Shown here: positions 1 to 7,060 of the stretch, piece by piece | Layout of the letters: each line of letters starts with the position of its first letter | Position numbering within the stretch: the first letter of the stretch is position 1 | NCBI GenBank assembly: GCA_026992215.1 | Contig: JALXAI010000139.1 | Span: 1 to 7,385 of the forward strand | DNA: 7,385 nt | Reading direction: 5' to 3' | Source: Desulfobacterales bacterium | GTDB taxonomy: Bacteria > Desulfobacterota > Syntrophobacteria > B119-G9 | Notes under the pieces: model-generated | Seen by the model: only the letters and a program-made list of their open reading frames with translations | Databases searched by the model: none | What the model was told of the DNA's origin: nothing | Made by a program: the position numbers and the translations under genes

Positions 1-1
1 A

Positions 2-349
2 TACACACGGGAAATCGTGGATTATCTCGGTCACAGGGTAAAATTCGTTTCCTGCGGGCGCAGGGTGCTGAAAGATTACTTTGGCAAAAATATCGATGGC
101 GTGCAGTTCACGGTGTTTACCACAGGCCCCCCCCTTTCAGAGGAGGAAGCGGCGAGGGTTTATGAAGAGGGTTATCGTGGACGCGACATGGGAATTGAAC
201 TCGGTGCGGGGCATGGCTTGAGCTTCGTAAAGCACGTAATAGAGATCCACGGGGGCGAGGTTGGTTGCAAACCCCAAAAAAACGGGAACCTCTTTTATTT
301 TATCATTCCCAAAAAGCGCGACACCGGCAAACTGGAGTATAAACATTGA
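2..349 (+). CDS. Histidine-kinase-type ATPase, C-terminal part (5' end outside window)
   Basis: The frame is open to the window edge, so this is the tail of a longer gene; a GTG at 17 is only an internal valine. The visible 115 residues match the end of a GHKL/HATPase_c domain of a sensor histidine kinase. A G1-like box reads FTTGPPLSEEE, followed by an ATP-lid stretch and a G2 box (GAGHGLSFVKHVIEIHGGEV) in the order expected for the family. The final segment (NGNLFYFIIPKK) fits the last beta strand. In known kinases this domain binds ATP and phosphorylates a conserved His in the preceding DHp domain, which is not visible here. The Asp usual in the G1 box is replaced by Thr. The gene overlaps the next one by 4 bp (TTGA), which implies translational coupling. 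The sensor input and cognate response regulator cannot be seen. Confidence 0.85.
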   Translation, partial: YTREIVDYLGHRVKFVSCGRRVLKDYFGKNIDGVQFTVFTTGPPLSEEEAARVYEEGYRGRDMGIELGAGHGLSFVKHVIEIHGGEVGCKPQKNGNLFYFIIPKKRDTGKLEYKH

Positions 350-603
350 AGCAGTTTTTCCTTCGCAAGACCGGAGTTCAGGAATCCCTGCTGTGGTGGA
401 CAGGCAAGTCTATTCAGGGAGTCCTGGCCGTTTTTTTCCTGATCTTCGGGGTTGAACTGTGTCGAGCTTCCTACAAGCTTTCGAATCCGTACTATTTTTT
501 GATGACTTTTTTTGCATCGAACTTGATTATTTTGATAAGCGGAGCGATACTGGTCGGGTTTTTAAATCACGTGTATCTGAGAATCAAGAAAAAAGTGGAG
601 TAG
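346..603 (+). CDS. Small two-helix membrane protein, function unknown
   Basis: I do not recognise a family. The 85-residue product has two strongly hydrophobic segments, roughly residues 22-39 (VLAVFFLIFGVEL) and 50-72 (FLMTFFASNLIILISGAI), joined by a short polar loop. It ends in a basic tail (RIKKKVE). Basic residues at both ends suggest a hairpin with both termini in the cytoplasm. The start is a TTG at 346 that overlaps the TGA of the upstream kinase gene. A GGAG at 334-337, 8 nt upstream, supports it. The overlap argues that it is made together with the kinase, possibly as a membrane partner, but that is inference from position only. It is followed after 7 bp by another small gene. Confidence 0.7.
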   Translation: MKQFFLRKTGVQESLLWWTGKSIQGVLAVFFLIFGVELCRASYKLSNPYYFLMTFFASNLIILISGAILVGFLNHVYLRIKKKVE

Positions 604-610
604 AAACCGG

Positions 611-931
611 ATGGAATTTAACGGGGAGGAGTTTCTGGAGAAATACAAAGAAGATCAGTTTTACGTGGCCTTTATGAAAGGGAAGAAAGGATGGTTTCCG
701 CTCTGCCTGGCGGGTCCCCTGGAAGAATCGGCGAAGGGCACAGAATCCTCTGGCACCCTTGACAGGCTCTGCGTGTCCAACGACAGGGGTAAAATCGAGG
801 AGCTTGCCGATTATTTCAAAGAAAATGTACCCTCAGCAGAGGCTATTGAAATTCTTTATCTTTTTCCGGTTGAAATAAGAAATCTGCTTGAAAGATACGG
901 GCTTAAAAAAATCGAGTACATAAAGAAATGA
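611..931 (+). CDS. Small soluble protein, function unknown
   Basis: I do not recognise this 106-residue protein. It has no signal peptide or membrane segment, is rich in Lys and Glu, and has a plausible mixed alpha/beta pattern. A GWFPLCLAGPLEES stretch lies at about residues 27-40 and a long amphipathic C-terminal half ends in a Lys-rich tail. The ATG at 611 is preceded by GGAG at 597-600 (10 nt away), inside the end of the upstream gene. The 7-bp gap to that gene suggests co-transcription with the membrane protein and the kinase. The next gene starts 126 bp later behind its own ribosome binding site, so the operon may end here. Codon use looks like that of its neighbours, and no disruption is seen. 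Confidence 0.7.
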   Translation: MEFNGEEFLEKYKEDQFYVAFMKGKKGWFPLCLAGPLEESAKGTESSGTLDRLCVSNDRGKIEELADYFKENVPSAEAIEILYLFPVEIRNLLERYGLKKIEYIKK

Positions 932-1042
932 AAAGGTCAGCGGGAAATTTGGCCAGCCGGCGACAGCGCGGTGATGGCCTTGTTGTTTCTAAGAGATCTG
1001 ATTTGGGAACTAAAATGGTAACCGGATTTGTTTTGAAGAGCT

Positions 1043-1050
1043 AAGGAGGA
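1043..1050 (+). promoter_or_regulatory. Strong ribosome binding site fixing the TTG start at 1058
   Basis: AAGGAGGA ends 7 nt before the TTG at 1058. This near-perfect Shine-Dalgarno decides for the TTG start over later in-frame candidates. Confidence 0.8.
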
Positions 1051-1057
1051 ATAGGAA

Positions 1058-2398
1058 TTGGAAAAAGAAAAAGTACTGAAGAAAAATAACATTGTTGCTC
1101 CCGAAGGTAAACTGGGTGTGCTTATTCCTGGCCTGGGAGGCGCGGTAAGCACGACATTCATGGCAGGAGTAGAAGCTGTCAGGAAAGGGCATGCCAAGCC
1201 GATTGGTTCCCTTACTCAGCTCGGTACCATACGCCTGGGTAAACGTTTTGAGAAAAGAATCCCTTTTATCAAGGATTTTGTTAAACTGGCTGATCTGGAC
1301 GACCTTGTGTTCGGCGGCTGGGATATATACCCTGCCAACGCGTACGATGCGAGCATACAGGCAAAAGTGCTTGAAGAAAAACATATAAACCCGCTGGCTG
1401 ACTTTCTAAAAGAAATAAAGCCGTTGCCCGCCGTATTTAACAGGGAATACGTGAAAAACCTGGATGGCGACTACTGCAAACCGTACAAGAACCACGCTGA
1501 TAACATTAAAGCTCTTAAAGATGACATAGAAAAATTCAAGGAAGACAACAAAACGGACAGATGCGTCATGATCTGGTGTGCCAGCACGGAGAGCTTTCTG
1601 GCGCCTTCGGCAGTTCACCAGTCGCTTGATTCTTTCTATTCCGGCATCAAAAACAATGATCCCAACATTCCGCCAAGCATGCTCTACGCAGTATCCGCCC
1701 TTGAATCCGGCGTTCCCTTCATCAACGGTGCTCCCAACCTGACCGTTGATATCCCTGCCCTGGTGGAACTGGCCAGGGAAAAAGGGATTCCCATTGCAGG
1801 GAAAGACTTCAAAACCGGGCAAACCCTTATGAAAACGATCCTTGCGCCGGGACTCAAGGCTAGAATGCTGGGACTCGAAGGCTGGTATTCCACAAATATT
1901 CTCGGCAATAGAGATGGCCTTGTGCTTGACGACAAGGGCTCGTTCAAAACGAAGGAAGAAAGCAAGCTTTCAGTACTCGAGTACATTCTCCAGCCCGAGG
2001 TCTATCCCGACTTGTACGACGGATTTTATCACAAGGTTACCATAAATTATTATCCGCCCCGCGGTGACAACAAAGAAGGCTGGGACTGCATAGATATTTT
2101 CGGGTGGCTGGGGTATCCCATGCAGATCAAGGTTGATTTTCTCTGCAGAGATAGCATACTTGCCGCCCCCATCGTGCTCGACCTTGTGCTTTTCATGGAC
2201 TTTGCCCAGAGAGCGGGGCTTACCGGGATTCAGGAATGGTTATCCTTTTACTTCAAAAGCCCCATGCACGCGGAAAATCTTTATCCCGAACACGACCTTT
2301 TCATCCAGTTGATGAAATTGAAAAATACCCTCCGGTACCTGATGGGAGAGGAACAAATCACCCATTTCGGGCTCGACTATTACCATTTCGTCGATTAA
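1058..2398 (+). CDS. Inositol-3-phosphate synthase (myo-inositol-1-phosphate synthase)
   Basis: This enzyme converts glucose 6-phosphate to 1L-myo-inositol 3-phosphate in an internal NAD-dependent redox and aldol cyclisation, the first step to inositol lipids and inositol solutes. The 446-residue product is cytosolic and full length. A Rossmann NAD-binding loop (LIPGLGGAVSTTFMAG) lies at residues 22-37 and FGGWDIYP at 85-92. The strand MIWCASTES is at 171-179. The conserved catalytic region runs from PFINGAPN (220-227) through AGKDFKTGQT (247-256) to STNILGNRDG (278-287). The C-terminal core contains AAPIVLDLVL (369-378). It is shorter than the eukaryotic enzyme (about 530 residues) and longer than the mycobacterial one. 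Translation starts at TTG behind AAGGAGGA. The genes that would use inositol phosphate, a phosphatase or a CDP-alcohol phosphotransferase, are not in the window, so the end product is unknown. The gene converges on the minus-strand glycosyltransferases. Confidence 0.93.
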   Translation: MEKEKVLKKNNIVAPEGKLGVLIPGLGGAVSTTFMAGVEAVRKGHAKPIGSLTQLGTIRLGKRFEKRIPFIKDFVKLADLDDLVFGGWDIYPANAYDASIQAKVLEEKHINPLADFLKEIKPLPAVFNREYVKNLDGDYCKPYKNHADNIKALKDDIEKFKEDNKTDRCVMIWCASTESFLAPSAVHQSLDSFYSGIKNNDPNIPPSMLYAVSALESGVPFINGAPNLTVDIPALVELAREKGIPIAGKDFKTGQTLMKTILAPGLKARMLGLEGWYSTNILGNRDGLVLDDKGSFKTKEESKLSVLEYILQPEVYPDLYDGFYHKVTINYYPPRGDNKEGWDCIDIFGWLGYPMQIKVDFLCRDSILAAPIVLDLVLFMDFAQRAGLTGIQEWLSFYFKSPMHAENLYPEHDLFIQLMKLKNTLRYLMGEEQITHFGLDYYHFVD

Positions 2399-2407
2399 GC
2401 GATCCTG

Positions 2408-2448
2408 TGCCAGCGTGCCCGGACGAAAGGTCGAAGGGCATGCTGGCA
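2408..2448 (+). terminator. Stem-loop just after the inositol phosphate synthase gene
   Basis: TGCCAGCGTGCCC (2408-2420) pairs with GGGCATGCTGGCA (2436-2448), giving a 13-bp stem with one G/T wobble and a 15-nt loop. It starts 9 nt after the stop codon. No T-run follows on either strand, so it is not a standard intrinsic terminator. It could be a 3'-end-stabilising or Rho-linked hairpin, or an old element end. Confidence 0.4.
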
Positions 2449-2505
2449 AAATCGATTGCTCATCGGGGGCACCCGGCAATTTTAAAGCATTGCCTTTTAC
2501 CAATT

Positions 2506-2865
2506 CTAATTCAATAATGCACTTATGATCCACCTCCAACCACCTGCGGACGATACTCGTTAGCTGTCAGATTCCAATTCTTTCAGTGAAATCTCCAGTT
2601 GGTTTTCCAGCGCCCATTGACTTTCAAATACACGATTGTAAAATGATTTTTTCCGTAACTCTTCTCAGAGATTCTCCACGGGATTTAGTTTCGCAGAATA
2701 CGGCGGCAAGAAAACACGTCGCATATTCTCCGGTATTGCCAAAGACTTTGATTTATACCACCTGACACCGTAAAGAATCATTACTATCCCCTCTTCCGGA
2801 TGTCTTGACGCTACCTCGTCGAGAAATATTCTTATACAGTCGGAATTAACCAACGGTGGAATGCC
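2506..2865 (-). pseudogene. IS630-type DDE transposase, C-terminal remnant, inactivated
   Basis: On the minus strand, the C-terminal third of an IS630/Tc1-like transposase can be read: VNSDCIRIFLDEVASRHPEE, then the block ending in KSLAIPENMRRVFLPPYS and AKLNPVENL. The usual Trp codon after NPVENL is TGA (2665-2667). The frame continues in family-like form (EELRKKSFYNRVFESQW) to TAA at 2560-2562. It then resumes as GWRWIISALLN up to TAG at 2506-2508. So there are two premature stops. The second catalytic Asp, normally in a motif like LDGAGWH, is Tyr here (codon 2770-2772, LYGVRWY), while the Glu of NPVEN is kept. The N-terminal two thirds are absent; homology fades near 2865, before the end of the glycosyltransferase gene. 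It is a dead insertion-sequence fragment between convergent genes. I did not find clear terminal inverted repeats. Confidence 0.85.
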
Positions 2866-2931
2866 CGGCCCCTTGAAAAACCTGTGGCTTTAGCCCTTTG
2901 CTCCATGGTGAAGCCAAACTCCGATAAGAAG

Positions 2932-3687
2932 TCACCTTTTGCTTGGTCCTGCTTTCACTTCACGACTCCTTGCATACACCATGCGTTTACTCATCCAGCA
3001 TACAGCAAATGTATCCATGATTCCGACCCACAGACGATTATTGATTCCGTACTTTGTTTTGCCACGGAGCCTGGGGCGATGGGATACCGGGACCTCTAAA
3101 ATCTTGGCATAACCAGCAATTCTCACCAGCGTCGGTAAAAAACGGTGCATTCCTTTGAATACCGGAATATTCTCCACGCATTCGCTTTTGAAGGCACGAA
3201 GAGCACAACCAACGTCTCTTATTTTTTCTCCTGTGAGGGCATTACGATAGGCATTGGCGACTCGTGAAGAGACTTTACGGATGATGCTATCCCGCCTATT
3301 CTGTCGCCAACCATTGACCATATCAGCGTCGTTTTCAATAAGCGTTTTTACCAGGTCGGGAATTGATGCAGGATCATTCTGTCCGTCTCCATCCATGGTG
3401 ATAAAAATGTTGCCATGCGCTCGTTTGAACCCCGTGGCAAGCGCTGCTGACTGCCCGTAATTTTTTTCATGAATGATAAGCCTATGTCTTGGGTTCGTGT
3501 GGCATATTTTACGAAGTATCTCTGCAGTCCTGTCTGTTGAAAAATCGTCAATCCAGAGACACTCCCATTCCCATGATCCCCGGGACATTACAAATGTTAT
3601 TTCACTTGCGAGTATTGCTACGTTTTCTTCTTCATTTAGCACCGGAATAATTATAGAGATAAAATGTTTTACCTCATTGAATTTCAT
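2932..3687 (-). CDS. GT2 family glycosyltransferase, DPM1/ArnC-like polyprenyl-phosphate sugar transferase
   Basis: This 251-residue protein has the GT-A fold signatures of family 2: SIIIPVLNEEENV (11-23), WIDDFSTDRT (45-54), NYGQSAALATGFKRAHG (76-92) and the metal-binding DGDGQNDP (99-106). Typical downstream motifs follow: DVGCALRAFKS (158-168), HRFLP (181-185) and RLRGKTKYG (206-214). Those last motifs place it with dolichyl/undecaprenyl-phosphate sugar transferases, which move a sugar from a nucleotide donor to a polyprenyl phosphate on the cytoplasmic face. It lacks the C-terminal pair of membrane helices seen in many ArnC/GtrB proteins, so it is probably membrane-associated only. The ATG (3687) overlaps the stop of the upstream GT83 gene as ATGA, indicating coupled translation. 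The sugar cannot be read from sequence. The product is intact and of normal length for a short DPM1-type enzyme. Confidence 0.9.
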   Translation of the reverse strand: MKFNEVKHFISIIIPVLNEEENVAILASEITFVMSRGSWEWECLWIDDFSTDRTAEILRKICHTNPRHRLIIHEKNYGQSAALATGFKRAHGNIFITMDGDGQNDPASIPDLVKTLIENDADMVNGWRQNRRDSIIRKVSSRVANAYRNALTGEKIRDVGCALRAFKSECVENIPVFKGMHRFLPTLVRIAGYAKILEVPVSHRPRLRGKTKYGINNRLWVGIMDTFAVCWMSKRMVYARSREVKAGPSKR

Positions 3688-5381
3688 TTATTTGGCCCCA
3701 GTTTAAGAAGTACGTAATCGTGCGATTTAAAGCTGATATTCATACTCGCTATTTCACGCAACGAGTACTTTTTGAGGTACTTATCGAGACCCCTGAGGTT
3801 GCATTTTTGTATCACGAGTTGCCGCACAGGCCGCTTGAGCGATGAAATCGCGTCAACCATATGCCACTTTTGCCGCAACAGAACAACAAACGGCGCTTCT
3901 TCTACTTTAACCAGATATACCGGCCCGTTATTCTCATAAAAGGTATCAACCGCTTTTGCCACGATAAACGCCCTGGGTTTAAGCGCCTGTGCAGGAGGAA
4001 GAATTAAGACGAAGAAAGAATTGAGAAGCACACCCACAGACACATTCACAAACACAAAGAGTAAGAAAGCTGTATTCAGACGAAAACGGTTTCTTCTCAA
4101 GATCCAAAAAAGCGATATCGCAAGTATGATGGGTCCTGTGACAGAGAAAAAAGAACTGGAGGCGATGGTGTTCAGAACTTTTCTAATTGTGATGTCTTCG
4201 ATTCTTTCTGTGACACCGCTGAACTTAGCCAAACAATATGCAGCAAAAAAGATCAAGGTGGAAACCAGTGCAAACCAGGCCATCGGCGAAAGAAGTTTGC
4301 GAGTAATTCGGACCCACCCGGACTTTCCGGGGACCTTGACCACCAGTAGAGCGACGACCATACCTATTAACGGGAGCAACGGTAATGAATAGCGAGCTTT
4401 AGTCACAGGCATTAAAGCTACTAATATAAACGAAACCACAACGGCCGTACGGGCACTTTTCACGAATGCAAGTTGTTTTTCGCTTAGTTGCATAAGAATC
4501 TTTTTATTCCATGCAAGAAAAAACACAGGAAGCCATGGTAGAAATTGTGCTGCACCACCCAGTACTCTCCTGAACCACTTGGTAAAGCCGATCCTGTTAA
4601 AATCGAAGCGATACAATATTTCATGTATCCACACCTTTGTCATAGCCTGATGATAACCCGTATCCCGGGGTAGACCGTGCTTTGCATGGTAACTCCAGGC
4701 GATAAACGGTAATATGCTAAGCAAAAGCGCCAGAATATGCGGAAACGTAAAAAGTTCCCTGTTTTTGCGAGTCGTAAAAAGAATAATACAGACAAAAACG
4801 TAGTATATAAACAGGATCAATGGACCTTTAAGTAATATTCCGAGACTGAGTGGTATTGCTGGAGGAAGCCACCTCTGCCACCCGGAGATATCATTGCTCC
4901 ATGCATTCAGCCAAAGGAGAATTGCAGCTCCGGTAAAGCATACATAGTTCGGGTCAATGTTGGCTGTCCTGCCCAGTGTTACCATGCCCATGGTTGTTAA
5001 AAAAATACAGGAAGCCAGTATTCGCGACTCAAAGGTAAGAAGCTTTGCTGGCATAAACAGCAGCATAATTGCAAGGCCAAGAATCATCAGGGTTGTGGGG
5101 ACCCGTGAACTGAACAGGGTATATTTCCCGGTGATGAGAAAAGATATGGCAATCATCCAGTTCATCAATGGGGGTTTTGCAAAATATGGTTTACCGTCGA
5201 GAATTGGTACAGACCAGTTTCCCGTGTTAATCATGGTTATAGCTGGCAGGATGCGGCGACACTCGTTACGGGATGCATCCGGTACACCCAGTGATGGCAA
5301 GTAGATCATTGTCCAAAGCAGCACTACTCCCAGAATGGAGATCAGATATTTGTGTCGGCCAAAAATTCGTGGAAGTATCAT
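3684..5381 (-). CDS. ArnT-like GT83 membrane glycosyltransferase
   Basis: This 565-residue polytopic protein has about a dozen hydrophobic segments and a soluble C-terminal domain from about residue 465. The N-terminal signature of the ArnT/PMT GT-C superfamily is clear: after the first helix, VPDASRNECRRILPAITMI (33-51), TGNWSVPILDGKPYF (53-67) and AKPPLMNWM (68-76). Family members usually have DE-x-R-Y in the first loop; here the acidic residues are spread as D35 and E40. Later motifs include GRTANIDPNY and LLKGPL. Known relatives take a sugar from a polyprenyl phosphate and attach it to lipid A, glycan or protein on the outer face of the inner membrane. It is the first gene of a two-gene minus-strand operon with the GT2 enzyme that probably makes its donor. 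A GGAG (5397-5400) lies 15 nt before the ATG, an unusually long gap. No upstream in-frame start exists before a stop at 5418-5420. The acceptor is unknown. Confidence 0.88.
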   Translation of the reverse strand: MILPRIFGRHKYLISILGVVLLWTMIYLPSLGVPDASRNECRRILPAITMINTGNWSVPILDGKPYFAKPPLMNWMIAISFLITGKYTLFSSRVPTTLMILGLAIMLLFMPAKLLTFESRILASCIFLTTMGMVTLGRTANIDPNYVCFTGAAILLWLNAWSNDISGWQRWLPPAIPLSLGILLKGPLILFIYYVFVCIILFTTRKNRELFTFPHILALLLSILPFIAWSYHAKHGLPRDTGYHQAMTKVWIHEILYRFDFNRIGFTKWFRRVLGGAAQFLPWLPVFFLAWNKKILMQLSEKQLAFVKSARTAVVVSFILVALMPVTKARYSLPLLPLIGMVVALLVVKVPGKSGWVRITRKLLSPMAWFALVSTLIFFAAYCLAKFSGVTERIEDITIRKVLNTIASSSFFSVTGPIILAISLFWILRRNRFRLNTAFLLFVFVNVSVGVLLNSFFVLILPPAQALKPRAFIVAKAVDTFYENNGPVYLVKVEEAPFVVLLRQKWHMVDAISSLKRPVRQLVIQKCNLRGLDKYLKKYSLREIASMNISFKSHDYVLLKLGPNK

Positions 5382-5958
5382 GCTACACGTCTGCTTCTCC
5401 TTTTGCCGCTTTTGCCACTACCACCACCCGATGGAAACTCCGACTTCAGGCCGCGAGGAAATTAATGGCACATATCTCACTCATACACACCCGCAAGCGG
5501 CTTGTTTGTGTTATGGCACTGAAGTCACATGTGCAATTACACCGCAATAACCCACGGTTGATTTGCAAATAACTAAGATCAAGCCCGTAGTGGGGACGAT
5601 AAAACTATACGTGCCGGTTACGCCGGCATACTTTTAGGTTCAAAACATAATTAGCCTTACTTACATTTCTCCTCCATTTCAAAATCGTTACAAATCTGTA
5701 ATAAAGCCGCGATGAGGGAAGAGGCTGGCCAGAGTCGTATTGTCACCCTTCTCTCAACTACAATCTTCGGTGTCTCGGGTCTTCCCTGTTATTTGCCCCA
5801 AGAGCCGATTTGTTCGATGCAGCCACGGGCTTTTTCCCCTGCACTTGTAAACTTTATCCCGATTCTTTAGAAGGCAACTATATCGCTGGACCTCGAGGCA
5901 GGCAGAAGCTACCCCTACAGGATATCATCCAAAACATCATCAAAAGGGGGAGGCCGCT
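5382..5958. other. 577-bp region without a recognisable gene
   Basis: No frame here gives a protein I recognise, and codon patterns look non-coding. The left part (from 5382) must hold the promoter of the minus-strand glycosyltransferase pair, but I found no convincing -35/-10 pair. A small hairpin lies at 5612-5628. The right end carries a GGGGGAGG (5946-5953) that served the broken vWA gene. No tRNA or known riboswitch pattern was seen. It may be decayed coding sequence, like the region that follows. Confidence 0.5.
5611..5635 (+). terminator. Possible weak intrinsic terminator
   Basis: TGCCGG (5612-5617) and CCGGCA (5623-5628) form a 6-bp GC-rich stem with a 5-nt loop, followed closely by CTTTT (5631-5635). 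The T-run is short. No intact plus-strand gene precedes it, so its role is doubtful. On the minus strand the same stem is followed by a weaker T-rich stretch. Confidence 0.25.
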
Positions 5959-6330
5959 ATGGCAAAAAGAAAGGAAACCGTTCCTTTGCGGGCTTTTTCA
6001 TGCCAGCTATTGTCAGCTTCATCTTTAGTAACGCTCTGGGTACCCCTTCCACACTGGCAGATACGAAGAAAGCCTTCAAGTCATCAAGAATCGTTTTTGT
6101 ACTGGATTCCTCAGGGAGCATGAGAGGGGAAATTGGAGACAAACCCAAATTGATATCGCCGAAACGTTCTCGCAAAGTTAATTCAGGATCTGCCGTCGGG
6201 AATCAACGAACTCCTTGATTCTCATTCCTGAAGCGCAGTCAAACTTGATCTCTATGGTCTGAAATTATTTTGCACCAACGTATTGAATAAAACCTGGGAT
6301 GATATCCCCCTGGTAAAACCGTCAAGGAGG
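5959..6330 (+). pseudogene. Broken gene for a secreted von Willebrand factor A domain protein
   Basis: A good ribosome binding site (GGGGGAGG, 5946-5953) precedes an ATG at 5959. Restoring one A in the A-run at 5965-5969 gives MAKKKGNRSFAGFF, a basic then hydrophobic signal peptide continuing as MPAIVSFIFSNALG and ending near TLA. Next comes RIVFVLDSSGSMRGEIGDK, with the vWA metal-site motif DxSxS (Asp codon 6105-6107). The domain then continues piecewise in the other two frames: IDIAETF (from 6149), then LAKLIQDLPSGINELLDS (from 6169) to a TGA at 6229-6231. A later CxxxxxxTWDDIPLVKP stretch (to about 6325) resembles the next conserved vWA segment. At least three frame changes and internal stops make it a pseudogene; the right boundary is approximate. 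Intact relatives are exported proteins that bind ligands through a Mg site; their ligand cannot be inferred here. Confidence 0.72.
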
Positions 6331-6331
6331 A

Positions 6332-6350
6332 CCCTTCGGCAGGTTCAGAG
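6332..6350. repeat. Possible dispersed repeat copy (CCCTTCG...TTCAGAG type)
   Basis: CCCTTCGGCAGGTTCAGAG resembles a short dispersed sequence I recall from many bacterial genomes (CCCTTCGACAGGCTCAGGG), with three differences over 19 positions. It sits at the decayed end of the vWA remnant. The comparison is from memory, with a single copy in this window. Confidence 0.25.
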
Positions 6351-6425
6351 AAACCGCAACCGAAAACAATGCCGCCAGGCCATAAACATACTCGCGACTC
6401 TAATATTAAGCTGGAGTGGAGTAAA

Positions 6426-7060
6426 ATGAATCTATTTCTATTTGTAGAAGAATTTGAAGAAAGTTTTCCAGATACATATAAAGACTCGATTTTAAACAGC
6501 CATAAAAAAAGCCTTGCAGGCTATAAGACAGTGCAGAAGGGAACATGGCCCTCCTGTGCCCGCCATGTGCACTAGTCTAAACTTCGGACACCGGACCTAT
6601 ATTTCCCATTCCTGCGGCCACAGGAACCGTCGTCATTGGCAAAACCATGAAACCTGCCAGTGGATCGAAAACCAGTTGAACAGCCTCCTGCCGCCCAATA
6701 CTATCTAATTACTTATACATTCCCGAGACTGCTTCGGGATCTTGCCTGGAAAAACCAGAAAAAGGTCTATTCCATGATGTTTGCCTGTGATCAGGAAATT
6801 TAAGACCTTTACCAGGAACGACAAAAACCTCCGAGGAGAAGACGGATTTATCTTAATACTCGATTCATATTCAAGAGCCCTTGAATACCAACCGCACATT
6901 CATGTGGTCATGCCAGCAGCAGGGATTAACATGAAGACCAGGTTATGGCGGGCTAAGTCGTCCGGTTATCTCTTCAGTGAAAAGGCCCTGGCAAAGTTGT
7001 TTGGGGCAAAACTCCCGGTTGCATTGATTGACGGCACTACTCTCCCTTAAATCAACTAGA
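6426..7060 (+). pseudogene. IS91-family (Y2/HUH) transposase, frameshifted and C-terminally truncated
   Basis: The reading runs through three frames. From ATG 6426: MNLFLFVEEFEESFPDTYKD and NSHKKSLA. From about 6517: AIRQCRREHGPP, then YISHSCGHRN and NHETCQWIENQLNSLLP, the zinc-binding N-terminal domain. From about 6694: QYYLITYTFPRLLRDLAWKN and QKKVYSMMFACDQEI, ending in TAA. From about 6799: KFKTFTRNDKNLRGEDGF, SRALEYQPHIHVVMPAAGIN and MKTRLWRAKSSGYLF, fading near 7060. PHIHVV contains the HUH metal-binding His pair of these rolling-circle transposases. Expected zinc-ligand cysteines of the CPxC type are lost (HWQN instead). The C-terminal half with the catalytic tyrosines is missing: the sequence runs straight into the CRISPR array. 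Intact members have about 380-400 residues; roughly the first 210 are traceable. It cannot be active, and no element ends were identified. Confidence 0.85.

Noticed and set aside
983..1016. TTGTTT and TAAAAT as a promoter for the inositol phosphate synthase gene
   Set aside because: The spacing is 22 bp, too long for a sigma70 promoter, and the -35 match is poor.
1010..1384. 124-codon open frame on the minus strand
   Set aside because: It is antisense to the start of the inositol phosphate synthase gene and has no family features.
1406..1822. 138-codon open frame on the minus strand
   Set aside because: It lies wholly inside the well-supported inositol phosphate synthase gene and resembles no known protein.
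2665..2853. 62-codon minus-strand frame as a real small gene
   Set aside because: It is an internal piece of the IS630 transposase bounded by a nonsense codon; homology continues past its stop.
4021..4392. 123-codon open frame on the plus strand
   Set aside because: It is antisense to the GT83 gene, whose motifs and membrane pattern explain the sequence.
4957..5304. 115-codon open frame on the plus strand
   Set aside because: It is the opposite strand of the conserved N-terminal GT83 region.
5273..5572. 99-codon plus-strand open frame reaching into the intergenic region
   Set aside because: It overlaps the start of the GT83 gene, lacks a ribosome binding site and has unconvincing composition.
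5688..5701. TTACA-AATC-TGTAA inverted repeat as an operator
   Set aside because: Five-base arms in AT-rich DNA are expected by chance, and no gene start is close.
5810..6028. 72-codon plus-strand open frame upstream of the vWA remnant
   Set aside because: It has no recognisable family and runs out of frame through the start and signal peptide of the vWA pseudogene.
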